The notes: a model not told the origin generated them from the letters alone. DNA of 33,686 nucleotides from Vulcanisaeta sp. UBA163 (GCA_002496475.1 DAJV01000096.1:2347-36032), one strand, 5' to 3'. Counted from the stretch's first letter, positions 6,999 to 15,833 are shown. Translations and numbers: made by a program.

Positions 6999-8351
6999 CT
7001 AGTACTTGCCTTTAGATAACACCCTGGCCGCCGTAATTAGCGGGTGCCATATGGGGGCCGTCGGCGGTGAGTATGATAAATCAGCAAAGAAGAAGTCATC
7101 AATAGTTGCGCCCTTACCGATAAGCGCCGCTGCGGTATCTATATAACCAGCAACAACCCTATCGGGACCAACAACCTGAACACCAAGTATCCTACCGCTC
7201 GCCTCATCCATCGTCATCTTAATACTAACCTGAACACCACCAGGGTAGTAATGAGCCGTGGTCCTAGCCTTAATACTTGCAGACACGGGCTTGAAGCCCT
7301 CCTCCTTGGCCTGCCTCTCAGTGAGCCCAGTCCTCGCTACGTAGAGGTTGAAGACCTTCGTTATTGCAGTGCCCAATACACCAGGGAACCTCAGGAATTT
7401 ACCCTTAATGGCGTTGGCGCCTGCCACCTGCCCCATTTTATTAGCCGGTGGTGCCAAGGCAACGTACATCCTCTTCCCAGTGATTAGGCTCCAGGTCTCA
7501 GCAACATCACCTGCCGCATACACACTTGGTACAGAGGTCTCCATGTATTCATTAACCCAAACAGCCCTGGTCTCACCTAGCTTAGCCCCGGCCTTAACTG
7601 CAAGATCCACGTCTGGCCTAACGCCAACACCCATCACAACTTTATCAACTTCATACTCACCCTTCTCAGTCATAACCTTATTCACGGATCCATTAATACC
7701 CCTAAAGCCAACAACCTTCTCACCAAGGTGAAGCATAACGCCGTTTCCAGTGAGCTCATCATGTATTAGCTTAGCCATGTCCTCATCAAATGTTGTTGGT
7801 AATACGTGAGTCATCATTTCAAAGAGGAGTACCCTCTTACCAAGGTTCCTAAGCGCCTCGGCAACCTCAAGACCTATGTAACCACCGCCAACCACAGCAA
7901 TCGTACTTGCCCTCTCAACCTCCTCCCTTAGCCTGGGCGCCTCATGCGGAAGTCTAAGTGTTAATATGCCGTTTAGGTCATTGCCCTCGACTGGGAGTGT
8001 TATTGGCTTGGCACCTGTGGCTATTATCAGTACGTCCCACTGATACTTAACAACATTATTACCCTCCCTTGCATACACCACTTGAGCATTAGTATCCACA
8101 TCAAAGGCCTCCGTATTGATCTTAACGGTTATCCTCCTCTCCTTAGCGAATTCCTCCGGGGTGTATATCGCGAGGTCCTGCGCCTCCTTAACAATACCGC
8201 CAATGTAATACGGTATCCCACACGGGGCATGACTTATGAACAAGCCCTTATCAAGCATTACAATCTCAGCCTCCGGGTCAAGTCTCCTAGCCCTAGCAGC
8301 CGCCGATGCACCGGCCGCTCCACCACCAACAATCACAATACGTTTACCCAT
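6999..8351 (-). CDS. CoA-disulfide reductase / NAD(P)H oxidase-like flavoprotein
   Basis: This belongs to the single-cysteine branch of the FAD-dependent pyridine nucleotide-disulfide oxidoreductases (CoADR, NADH oxidase, Nox). The FAD motif GGGAAG is at 9-14, and the redox-active cysteine is Cys44 in SHAPCGIPYYIGG, the CoADR/Nox signature. The second dinucleotide motif VVGGGYIGLEVAEA lies near 153, and AAGDVAE closes the FAD domain. The C-terminal dimerisation domain ends in SYSPPTAPIWHP. Length of 450 fits. It probably keeps low-molecular thiols reduced or reduces O2 or sulfur. The exact substrate cannot be told from sequence. Confidence 0.88.
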   Translation of the reverse strand: MGKRIVIVGGGAAGASAAARARRLDPEAEIVMLDKGLFISHAPCGIPYYIGGIVKEAQDLAIYTPEEFAKERRITVKINTEAFDVDTNAQVVYAREGNNVVKYQWDVLIIATGAKPITLPVEGNDLNGILTLRLPHEAPRLREEVERASTIAVVGGGYIGLEVAEALRNLGKRVLLFEMMTHVLPTTFDEDMAKLIHDELTGNGVMLHLGEKVVGFRGINGSVNKVMTEKGEYEVDKVVMGVGVRPDVDLAVKAGAKLGETRAVWVNEYMETSVPSVYAAGDVAETWSLITGKRMYVALAPPANKMGQVAGANAIKGKFLRFPGVLGTAITKVFNLYVARTGLTERQAKEEGFKPVSASIKARTTAHYYPGGVQVSIKMTMDEASGRILGVQVVGPDRVVAGYIDTAAALIGKGATIDDFFFADLSYSPPTAPIWHPLITAARVLSKGKY

Positions 8352-8401
8352 ATACTCACCTAGAACTCCTATGACTTAATTAGTTTTTCCGTTACTCCAC
8401 C

Positions 8402-9343
8402 TTACCCACAATTACCGCCAAGCCTTCCCAATAACTCACTAATTATTTTCCTGGCAGTTAACAAGTGCCGCCTCTTGACGGGATACCGAATCACAAGTCC
8501 ATTGTCAGTACTTACGCCACTTACACCACCATACCTAATGCACTCGGCCACGTACCTACTTACACGTGGCGTTAGTGTCCACGCTATTAATTCATGGATA
8601 ATGCCGTAATCAATCACGCTGGGTATCCTCTTAGTCATTTCCATAAACGTTGAGGTGATCAGGCATTGACTATCTAGTAGGTAATGAAGGAATTCGTGAA
8701 CAGTGGTATCAATGATTTCACTAATATCGTTTATTGTGAGATCCCTTCTAGCGACTATATCTGTTATCCTGAGTAGGTCCCAGATTGATAATGCGATTAC
8801 TTCGTTTTTATTAATCATAAGGACCTTGCCGTAAATCGTTGGATTATGAATAAGTAACATCCTAGGAACACTAATATTAAATATCCCACCTAGTATTGAC
8901 AGAGCCCTTGTCACCAGTTGGAAATAGGCATTAGCATTATTCCTCGCAGTACTTATTCCTTCATCAACATAATACTCACAATCATGGTAACACTTTATCA
9001 TTAAACTAGCCATTAATGTCCGACTTGCACTTACAGTTATGACGTAAGTACGTGTATGCCCTTTCCTCGTAATGTCCAGAGTTACGTACTTATCAATATC
9101 GTAATCCCTCATAAGAGCCTCCTCAGTATCCCTGGCTATTACGGTATATTCCTCATCACTCGGTATAAACTCAGGATGACCTGAACTCAATAAATCGAGA
9201 ATTATATCGAGAGTCAATAATGCAACCCTTAACTTTACACGTTGCCTATTGAATAAGAGCGCCAGTGCATTTATCGATTCCAGGTTTACCGTGGCCTCGT
9301 CATGAAGGCTCCCACCATAACTCCATGAATGATTAGATAACAT
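8402..9343 (-). CDS. Unrecognised protein with HEXXH metallopeptidase-like motif
   Basis: I do not recognise this 313-residue protein as a named family. It contains HEFLH at 216-220 inside a predicted helix (DTTVHEFLHYLLDS) and a downstream HELIAW at 250-255. Glu251 falls about 30 residues after the second His, the sort of position used for the third zinc ligand in gluzincin peptidases. No signal peptide or membrane segment is evident, so it is probably cytoplasmic. The N-terminal 130 residues look alpha/beta with no recognisable motif. It precedes the CoADR-like gene on the same strand by 50 bp. It could be a peptidase or an inactive zinc-binding protein. Confidence 0.7.
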   Translation of the reverse strand: MLSNHSWSYGGSLHDEATVNLESINALALLFNRQRVKLRVALLTLDIILDLLSSGHPEFIPSDEEYTVIARDTEEALMRDYDIDKYVTLDITRKGHTRTYVITVSASRTLMASLMIKCYHDCEYYVDEGISTARNNANAYFQLVTRALSILGGIFNISVPRMLLIHNPTIYGKVLMINKNEVIALSIWDLLRITDIVARRDLTINDISEIIDTTVHEFLHYLLDSQCLITSTFMEMTKRIPSVIDYGIIHELIAWTLTPRVSRYVAECIRYGGVSGVSTDNGLVIRYPVKRRHLLTARKIISELLGRLGGNCG

Positions 9344-9383
9344 GGCACTTTATCCCTAAGTGATAATGCTCTATTTATCCATA

Positions 9384-9391
9384 ATTTAAAT
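9384..9391 (-). promoter_or_regulatory. TATA-like element of the HEXXH gene
   Basis: The self-complementary ATTTAAAT lies about 45 nt upstream of the minus-strand start at 9343 in the 114-bp divergent gap. It is AT-rich and symmetrical, so orientation is inferred from distance only. Confidence 0.35.
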
Positions 9392-9457
9392 AATCCTCTA
9401 TATTGCATTAATTATTTACTGCGCAATATTCTAAAAATCAATCAGTATGATTAGTGC

Positions 9458-10993
9458 GTGTCATTACCAGTAACACCTGGAGTTAAGCCTCCCTGGGTCA
9501 CTGAATTCGGTGGCGTTGCCTCTGAACACCCAGTTGCAAGCAAGTTGGGTATTGATGTGCTTAGTCTCGGTGGTAATGCCGTTGATGCAACAATAACCAC
9601 ATCCCTTGCACTAGCCCTCACGCAACCGCACTTGGGTGGTCTTGGCGGGGACTTCTTCGCCATGGTGTACATGGCTAGGGAGGGAAGAGTATACTTCCTA
9701 AACGCAAGTGGTTGGGCACCTAGGGGATTGAGTAGGGAGTCACTGGCGCAGAGGGGGTTGAATGCAGTTCCATTGAGGGGCCCATTATCGCCAGTAATCC
9801 CTGGATTACTGGCAGGCTTACATGCACTGTGGAAGCAATTTGGTACAAATGAGTGGGGACCTCTCGTGAAACCCGTGGTTGATACCGCAAGGAATGGGTT
9901 TCCAGTGGGTCCCAGTTTTGTGAGGGCAATTGAGTCAATAAAGAATGAGACGGCTAATGATAATGACTTCAAGACCGTGTACCCAGTTAACGCCAAGCCC
10001 TGGGGTCTAATTAGAATTGAGCCGTTGATTAAAACCCTAGAATTAATAATGGAACACGGCCCTGACATACTATACAGGGGTGAGGTTGGTGAGGCCCTTG
10101 TGAATTACGTACAGTCGAGGGGTGGTGTTATGGAGATGAGTGATTTAATGGAGTATAAGCCTGAGTGGCGTGACCCATTGAGTATTGATTATAAGGGATT
10201 AACAATATACGAATCACCACCGAATACGCAGGGAGTAACCACACTAATGATCCTAAAGCTACTTGAGTATATTAGGGATACTGGGGATCCCTGGTCGCGT
10301 AGGAGGATAGAGGCCTACCTAGGTGCCTACAGGGTTGCCTATGAACTTAGGGATAGGTATGTTGGTGATCCTAGGTTCGTTGATATACCAATAAATAAAC
10401 TACTCGACCCGGGCCTTTTATTGTCGGAGTTCAAGTCACGCCATGGTAATAGGCAATTGGGTGGTTCTGGTGATACCACGTACTTTGTGGTTGTTGATAA
10501 GGAGGGTAACATCGTAAGCGCAATTCAAAGCCTGTATCAGCATTTCGGTTCACTAATCACCGAGCCCAAGTATGGTATTACGTTAAATGATAGGGCATCT
10601 GACTTCTCAATGGACGGACCGAATGCATTGATGCCGAGAAAGAGGCCTCTCCATACGTTGAGTGCAGTAATAATAACGAAGGATGATGAGCCAAGGTATG
10701 CCCTGGGGACCTCAGGGGCTCACTTTAGGCCTCAGCAGCATACGTTATTCATAACGAACATGGTTGATTACGGATTAAGTCCTGTGGAGGCTATTGATGC
10801 GCCCAGGTTCTTGTGGGATAGAAAGTCACTAATCATTGAGGATGGTTATGAAGTAACAGGCTTAACTGAACCACACCAGGTAATTAAGTACCCGGGCAGA
10901 ACAGGGGTGGCAAGTATAGCCGCCTTCTTTAATGACGGCAGGAAATTACTGTATGCAGACATAAGAGGGGATGGGTTGGCTCTTGGTCAGTAA
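9458..10993 (+). CDS. ggt: Gamma-glutamyltransferase-family Ntn hydrolase
   Basis: GGT-family enzymes self-cleave to expose an N-terminal Thr nucleophile and transfer or hydrolyse gamma-glutamyl or other acyl groups. The N-terminal part has VASEHPVASKLGIDVL and GGNAVDATI, the standard start of the large subunit. The cleavage site is GSGDTTYFVVVDKEGNIVS, so Thr340 would be the nucleophile, followed by Thr341. The C-terminal GTSGAHFRPQQ fits the glycine-rich oxyanion region. The segment usually reading R-E-x-A-P, whose Arg binds the gamma-glutamyl carboxylate, is NASGWAP here, so the acyl substrate may differ. No signal peptide is visible. The GTG start at 9458 is chosen; an AT-rich element lies about 25 nt upstream. 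Confidence 0.9.
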   Translation: MSLPVTPGVKPPWVTEFGGVASEHPVASKLGIDVLSLGGNAVDATITTSLALALTQPHLGGLGGDFFAMVYMAREGRVYFLNASGWAPRGLSRESLAQRGLNAVPLRGPLSPVIPGLLAGLHALWKQFGTNEWGPLVKPVVDTARNGFPVGPSFVRAIESIKNETANDNDFKTVYPVNAKPWGLIRIEPLIKTLELIMEHGPDILYRGEVGEALVNYVQSRGGVMEMSDLMEYKPEWRDPLSIDYKGLTIYESPPNTQGVTTLMILKLLEYIRDTGDPWSRRRIEAYLGAYRVAYELRDRYVGDPRFVDIPINKLLDPGLLLSEFKSRHGNRQLGGSGDTTYFVVVDKEGNIVSAIQSLYQHFGSLITEPKYGITLNDRASDFSMDGPNALMPRKRPLHTLSAVIITKDDEPRYALGTSGAHFRPQQHTLFITNMVDYGLSPVEAIDAPRFLWDRKSLIIEDGYEVTGLTEPHQVIKYPGRTGVASIAAFFNDGRKLLYADIRGDGLALGQ

Positions 10994-11046
10994 TTTTGTT
11001 GTACTAAATTATTGATTGGGGTTAATGGTTGTGGTCTGGAAAAATA

Positions 11047-11056
11047 CTTATAAATA
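11047..11056 (+). promoter_or_regulatory. TATA box of the BtuFCD importer operon
   Basis: CTTATAAATA is centred about 26 nt before the ATG at 11078 and is preceded by the purine-rich GGAAAAATA as BRE. A leaderless transcript is implied. Confidence 0.7.
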
Positions 11057-11072
11057 GGATGCATATCCTATT
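11053..11072 (+). promoter_or_regulatory. Inverted repeat, candidate operator of the importer operon
   Basis: AATAGGAT and ATCCTATT form perfect 8-bp arms separated by GCAT. The repeat begins within the TATA box and ends six bases before the start codon. A protein bound here would block TBP/TFB assembly or initiation, so repression by corrinoid or metal status is plausible. The regulator is unknown. Confidence 0.5.
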
Positions 11073-11077
11073 TCCGT

Positions 11078-12160
11078 ATGGTAAGGGGTACTTCGAAGGC
11101 GTTAATTGTGGGGATAGCCGTAGTTGTTGCTGTAGTTATAGTCGTGGCGTACTATGCAGTTCAATTATACGTTGCGAAACAAGGCACAGTAAATGCTGGC
11201 GTTAAATACCCAGTTACGATTATTGATTATCTTGGCCGTAACATCACAATATACTCGCAACCAAGTACCTTGGGCATTGTAAGCCCTGATTGTGCACAAA
11301 TAGTATATGCGCTTGGCTTTGGTGACAAAGTCGTCTTAATCGACATATATTCCGAGCAATTACTGCATTACTTAAACGCGGCAATCCCAAATAATATTAC
11401 TACAATTAGCTCAATATACCCAACGCCACCGCTAGAATCAATAATAACTACGCATCCATCATTACTCTGCGCAGACGCTGGCTTTCAACCACGGTTGGCA
11501 CAGAGTACCAATACATTGAGTGCAGCTAACATTACCGTAATATTCATAGGCGGCACAGCCAATACTAACATAACAGGTATCGAGAATGACATAATACTCA
11601 TGGCCAGGGCACTTGGTGTTCCGAATAGGGGTGAAGAAATTATTAATCACATGAATAGTGTTATTAATTACGTAAGGAATAAGGTCTCAAGTGAGCCCAG
11701 GGTAAACGTGGCTTATATATCATGGTATAACCCAATCTATGCAGCCGGCAACTCATCATTCGTCGGATACTACATAGGGATGGCTGGTGGTTATGACCCG
11801 TTCAGCGGCATGTACCCTACGATTAGCCCAAGTCAATTACTCACCGCTAACCCTGATTATATAATTGCTGATAACTTCATGGGTAATTACACAGCGACTC
11901 TCCAGGCAATACTCTCAATTCCCGGGATAAACAGTACAAATGCAGCTAGGGAGAACCACATATACGTACTTGGGAATTTCGCTGAGAGCCTCATTGAAGA
12001 GCCGGGCCCGTTATCGGTTTACGGCGCCCTACTCCTCGCTATGATACTTCACCCAAGCGCCTTTGGTCTTAATTCAACGGCTATACCACATTACGTAAGT
12101 GCCCAGTGGGTTAATCAATACGTTAAGCCTAACCTAAATATTACATTGAGTAATGGGTGA
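11078..12160 (+). CDS. btuF: ABC transporter substrate-binding protein, BtuF/FecB type
   Basis: This is the extracellular, membrane-anchored receptor of a corrinoid, haem or siderophore importer. Residues about 7-30 (SKALIVGIAVVVAVVIVVAYY) form a signal/anchor segment. The mature part has the helical-backbone binding fold: VTIIDYLGRNITI, LGIVSPDCAQIVYALGFGDKVV, PPLESIITTHPSLLCADAG and LLTANPDYIIADNF. Several N-x-S/T sites fit an exported archaeal glycoprotein. It is followed by a permease (4-bp overlap) and an ATPase. Corrinoid is the most likely cargo because B12 enzymes follow, but iron chelates cannot be excluded. Confidence 0.85.
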   Translation: MVRGTSKALIVGIAVVVAVVIVVAYYAVQLYVAKQGTVNAGVKYPVTIIDYLGRNITIYSQPSTLGIVSPDCAQIVYALGFGDKVVLIDIYSEQLLHYLNAAIPNNITTISSIYPTPPLESIITTHPSLLCADAGFQPRLAQSTNTLSAANITVIFIGGTANTNITGIENDIILMARALGVPNRGEEIINHMNSVINYVRNKVSSEPRVNVAYISWYNPIYAAGNSSFVGYYIGMAGGYDPFSGMYPTISPSQLLTANPDYIIADNFMGNYTATLQAILSIPGINSTNAARENHIYVLGNFAESLIEEPGPLSVYGALLLAMILHPSAFGLNSTAIPHYVSAQWVNQYVKPNLNITLSNG

Positions 12161-13158
12161 TTGTCACGATTAACAACTTAACTGTAAAATTCCTTTGGTT
12201 ATTCATGCCACTATTATTAATAGGTATCATTCTAAATCTCTTCATTGGTGAAGTAATAATACCATTGAGGGCTTTATTCGATCCTGCGGAGGTGTACAGG
12301 GTCATAATAATAGATATTAGGTTACCAGAGATCCTAGCCTGTATAGTGGTTGGTGCTAATTTGGCAGTTGCTGGCGCCGTAATGCAGGCAGTGTTTAGGA
12401 ACCCACTTGCTGAGCCCTACATAACAGGCACTGCGTCTGGAGCCTTATTCGGCGCAATACTGGGCTTGCTAATGTATACATTGTTTAGGGCTGAGGTATC
12501 ATCACCAATAATACTAATGCCAATACTATCATTCCTAGGCGCAATGTTTGCCACCGCGATAGTAGTGGCCTTCAGCAGGGGTAATTGGTTATCCCTTATT
12601 TTGGCTGGTATTGCTGTTTCAATACTATTCTCGTCAATAGTCATGATACTGGACACGTATTTATTGACAATAATCCCAACATTACATGCCATTATTTACC
12701 TACTGTTTGGTACCATAAGCGGCATTAATTGGAGTGATGATATCGTAATGCTGAGCGTAAGCCTACCAGTCCTTGCGTACATATTTGTCAGTGGTCGTGA
12801 GATTAACCTATTAATGATTAGTGATGAGGTTGCCCAGGCCGGTGGTATTAACCCTAGGTCATTTAGGAACTTATTAATTGCACTAGTTGGGTTGTTAACT
12901 GCAGTGACTGTATCATTTACGGGTATCATAGGCTTCATCGGCCTTGTAACGCCCCACCTAACCCGCCTATTGATATCTAGTTCTGATAATTCAAGGGTCA
13001 TGCCACTATCAATGATGTCAGGTTCCACAATAATGCTCTACGCAAATATCGTTAGTAAGGTCTTGGTTTCCGGCGTGGTTATGCCAATAACGGCTATAAC
13101 AAGTCTCTTTGGAGTACCAGTATTACTAGTACTGCTCAGGGGTGGTCGCAGTGAGTAA
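12157..13158 (+). CDS. btuC: ABC transporter permease, BtuC/FecCD type
   Basis: This is the membrane subunit of the importer. It is 333 residues and almost entirely hydrophobic, with about nine or ten membrane spans. Family motifs include IRLPEILACIVVGANLAVAGAVMQAVFRNPLAEP, with the RLP and GAxMQ…RNPLA pattern of FecCD permeases, and the coupling segment GIIGFIGLVTPHLTRLL. The GTG start overlaps the stop of the binding protein by 4 bp, implying translational coupling. The ATPase gene overlaps its 3' end by 17 bp. Confidence 0.93.
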   Translation: MIVTINNLTVKFLWLFMPLLLIGIILNLFIGEVIIPLRALFDPAEVYRVIIIDIRLPEILACIVVGANLAVAGAVMQAVFRNPLAEPYITGTASGALFGAILGLLMYTLFRAEVSSPIILMPILSFLGAMFATAIVVAFSRGNWLSLILAGIAVSILFSSIVMILDTYLLTIIPTLHAIIYLLFGTISGINWSDDIVMLSVSLPVLAYIFVSGREINLLMISDEVAQAGGINPRSFRNLLIALVGLLTAVTVSFTGIIGFIGLVTPHLTRLLISSSDNSRVMPLSMMSGSTIMLYANIVSKVLVSGVVMPITAITSLFGVPVLLVLLRGGRSE

Positions 13159-13909
13159 TTACATTATTAGGTTTGTGAATGCTAGGATTGGTTATGATGA
13201 ACCAATCATTAAGGATATCACGTTAAGTATACCAAGGCCTAGTTTAACTACGATACTTGGCCCCAATGGATCCGGAAAAACCACATTGCTTAGGGCTATA
13301 ATAAAGTATGCCAAGGTTTTTAGTGGTTATATGTATATTGATAGTAAGGACATTAATGAATTATCCATCGAAGAATTGCCAAAGTACTTATCCTACTCAC
13401 CCGCAGAGATTTATTCGCAAATGGCGTTAACGGTTCTCGATGTAGTCATGAGTTCGCGAAATGGTGATGGTTGGGTGAGTGGGGACGACGCCCTTGCATC
13501 TCTTAAGTACTTGGGCGTAGGTAATATTGTTGGCAGGAGGTTTGATGAGTTAAGTACTGGCCAGAAGAGACTTGCCTTAATAGCTAGGGCATTGGCATCA
13601 AGGGCGCCACTATTACTACTGGATGAACCAACCTCTAACCTAGACCTTGGTAATAAGTATAGGGTGATCTTGGCATTAAGGAGGGTTGTTAGTGATAGAG
13701 GAATTACCGTAATAGCCACCGGGCATGATATTGACCTGGCACTGGCCAGTGATTGGGTCATTGCAATAAGGGATGGGGAGGTAATGGCCATGGGCGCCCC
13801 AGGGGATATAATTAATAGTAAGGTTTTGAGTGAGTTATATGGAATCGACGTGGAGGTTCTTGAGGTAAATGGGCATAGGCTTATTCATGTACGTAATGAA
13901 TCCGGGTAA
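13142..13909 (+). CDS. btuD: ABC transporter ATPase, BtuD/FecE type
   Basis: This ATPase powers the importer. Walker A is GPNGSGKT at 40-47, the ABC signature is LSTGQ, Walker B is LLLLDEPTSNLDLG and the switch histidine is in ATGHD. The Q-loop, normally YVPQ in this subfamily, reads YSPA at 85-88, so the usual Gln is absent. The start may be GTG at 13142 or GTG at 13151 (MSNYIIRF), both inside the permease gene. Length is 255 residues. Confidence 0.93.
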   Translation: MVAVSNYIIRFVNARIGYDEPIIKDITLSIPRPSLTTILGPNGSGKTTLLRAIIKYAKVFSGYMYIDSKDINELSIEELPKYLSYSPAEIYSQMALTVLDVVMSSRNGDGWVSGDDALASLKYLGVGNIVGRRFDELSTGQKRLALIARALASRAPLLLLDEPTSNLDLGNKYRVILALRRVVSDRGITVIATGHDIDLALASDWVIAIRDGEVMAMGAPGDIINSKVLSELYGIDVEVLEVNGHRLIHVRNESG

Positions 13910-13960
13910 TTATTCCTCATCTTATTATGACTATTTATCTTATTTTGGCATACTAAGAAA

Positions 13961-13970
13961 AATTTATTTA
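13961..13970 (+). promoter_or_regulatory. TATA box of the aldehyde oxidoreductase gene
   Basis: AATTTATTTA is centred about 29 nt before the ATG at 13995, with purines AAGAAA immediately upstream. This gives the metabolic part of the B12 block its own promoter, separate from the importer. Confidence 0.55.
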
Positions 13971-13994
13971 ATGTGAACCTACATAACCGCCACT

Positions 13995-15833
13995 ATGTTT
14001 GGATGGGGTGGACGCATATTAAGGATTGATCTTTCCAAAGGTAGGTTTATTGTACAATCACTGGACCCATCACTTGCACAGAATTACATCGGCGGTAGGG
14101 GCTTTGCGGTGAAGACCCTATGGGATGAATTACCACCAGGTATTGATCCATTAAGTCCACTTAATAAGTTAATTCTGGCTGTCGGCCCACTGACGGCACT
14201 ACCAATACCCAATAGCGGTAAGTTACTCGTAGCTTCTAAAAGTCCGTTGACAAATGGTTACGGTGATGGCAATATTGGTACATGGTTAGCAATTCACATG
14301 AGGAGGGCTGGCATTGACATGGTGATAATCGAGGGCAAGGCAGAGAAACCAACATACCTATACATCGAGAACAAGGGTGATGAGTTCAGGGTTGATTTCA
14401 ATAGTGCAGAGGATTTATGGGGCCTTGACACATTCACCACTGAGGACAGACTGAAGAAGATCCATGGTAGTGACGTTGGTATGGTCCTCATAGGCCCCGC
14501 CGGCGAGAGACTCGTGAGATTTGCAACGATTGTTGCTCAAAAGGGGCGTAGTGGTGGTAGGCCCGGCATGGGTGCTGTCATGGGTAGTAAGAACCTGAAG
14601 GCTATTGTCATGAGGGGTCACGGTGATGTTAAGGTTGCCGATCCGATGCTTAGGAAAATTGGTGTTGACGCCATAGTGGCCACGAAGTCTAAACCAAACT
14701 ACCCATTCTGGATGAGGCAAGGGACTACCTCAACGGTGGAGTGGGCCCAGGAAGCCAGTGTATTACCCACGTATAATTACACTGAAGGCCAATTTGATGA
14801 TTATGAGAAAATTGGTGGTTTCTCAGTTGAGAGGAATAAGATCATGACAAGATCATGCCCGCAGTGCGTCATGGCCTGCGGCCACGTGGTTAAGGACGCT
14901 GAGAATGAACCCGCAGAGTTAGATTATGAGAATATAGCAATGCTTGGTAGTAATCTTGGTATTGGTGATTTGGCAAAGGTGGCTCGCCTCAATAGGATCG
15001 CGGATATGATGGGCATGGATACGATAAGCCTTGGCTCCACCCTAGGCTTCGCGATGGAGGCTTCGGAGAAGGGACTCCTTAAAGGAGGAATAGAATGGGG
15101 TGACTATGAAAGGGCTGTTGAAGTGGCCATGGACATAGCACTACAAAGAACTGAGTTGGGTAGGTTGCTTGGTAAGGGTGTTAGGGCTGCATCAATGGAG
15201 TTGGGGCCCGAGACTGCTGAATTTGCAATGCATGTTAAGGGCCTTGAGATAAGCGCCTATGACTGCCATGCAGCGCCTGGTATGGCCTTGGCATTCTCGA
15301 CGAGCCCCATTGGTGCTCATCATAAGGATGCTTGGTTAATATCCTGGGAGGTGCAGAGGGGTAGGTTTGACTACAGCAGGGAGAAGGCCGAGAAGCTTGT
15401 GGAGATGCAGAACATTAGGGGTGGGTTGTTCGAGACAATAGTGACATGTAGGTTCCCATGGGTTGAGGTTGGGCTTGAGCTTGATTGGTACTTCCGCCTA
15501 TTCAAGGCTGCCACTGGCATGGACATGGACATGGAGATCCTAAACACAATAAATAATAGGATCTATACATTGATTAGGGCGTTCTGGATTAGGGAGTATG
15601 GCCATTGGGACAGGGCCTACGACACACCACCACTAAAATGGTTCAAGAGGTCATTGAGCAGAGGACCGCTTAAGGGCGCGAAGCTTGACTATGATGGTTA
15701 CCAAAGATTACTTAATTGGTACTATGAATTGAGAGGATGGGATGAAGGGGGTATTCCGAGGAAGGAAACCTTGGAAAGATTGGGGCTTAATTTTGTTATT
15801 CCGCAATTAGAGTCCAGGGTTCATCTCAATTAA
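13995..15833 (+). CDS. aor: Tungsten-containing aldehyde:ferredoxin oxidoreductase
   Basis: AOR-family enzymes oxidise aldehydes to acids with ferredoxin using a tungsto-bispterin and a [4Fe-4S] cluster. The N-terminal domain starts GWGGRILRIDLSKGR and includes YIGGRGFAVKTLWDELP. The cluster cysteines are Cys288, Cys291 and Cys295 (CPQCVMACGH), with the fourth at Cys485 (TCRFPW). The residues before Cys485 are E-T-I-V-T rather than the usual D-x-x-G-L, so the pterin-contact loop is altered. DTISLGSTLGFAMEASEKG and GLEISAYDCHAAPGMAL are family segments. Length 612 is normal. It lies between the importer and the mutase genes, so a C3-C4 aldehyde is a possible substrate (inference). Confidence 0.92.
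   Translation: MFGWGGRILRIDLSKGRFIVQSLDPSLAQNYIGGRGFAVKTLWDELPPGIDPLSPLNKLILAVGPLTALPIPNSGKLLVASKSPLTNGYGDGNIGTWLAIHMRRAGIDMVIIEGKAEKPTYLYIENKGDEFRVDFNSAEDLWGLDTFTTEDRLKKIHGSDVGMVLIGPAGERLVRFATIVAQKGRSGGRPGMGAVMGSKNLKAIVMRGHGDVKVADPMLRKIGVDAIVATKSKPNYPFWMRQGTTSTVEWAQEASVLPTYNYTEGQFDDYEKIGGFSVERNKIMTRSCPQCVMACGHVVKDAENEPAELDYENIAMLGSNLGIGDLAKVARLNRIADMMGMDTISLGSTLGFAMEASEKGLLKGGIEWGDYERAVEVAMDIALQRTELGRLLGKGVRAASMELGPETAEFAMHVKGLEISAYDCHAAPGMALAFSTSPIGAHHKDAWLISWEVQRGRFDYSREKAEKLVEMQNIRGGLFETIVTCRFPWVEVGLELDWYFRLFKAATGMDMDMEILNTINNRIYTLIRAFWIREYGHWDRAYDTPPLKWFKRSLSRGPLKGAKLDYDGYQRLLNWYYELRGWDEGGIPRKETLERLGLNFVIPQLESRVHLN

Noticed and set aside
9451..10068. 205-codon minus-strand frame inside the GGT-family gene
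   Set aside because: It is a mirror of the well-supported plus-strand gene, with Pro/Ser/Leu-rich composition typical of antisense frames.
10994..11077. Cobalamin riboswitch before the importer
   Set aside because: Only 84 bp are available, no B12-box-like sequence was seen, and the TATA box predicts a leaderless message that could not hold a riboswitch.
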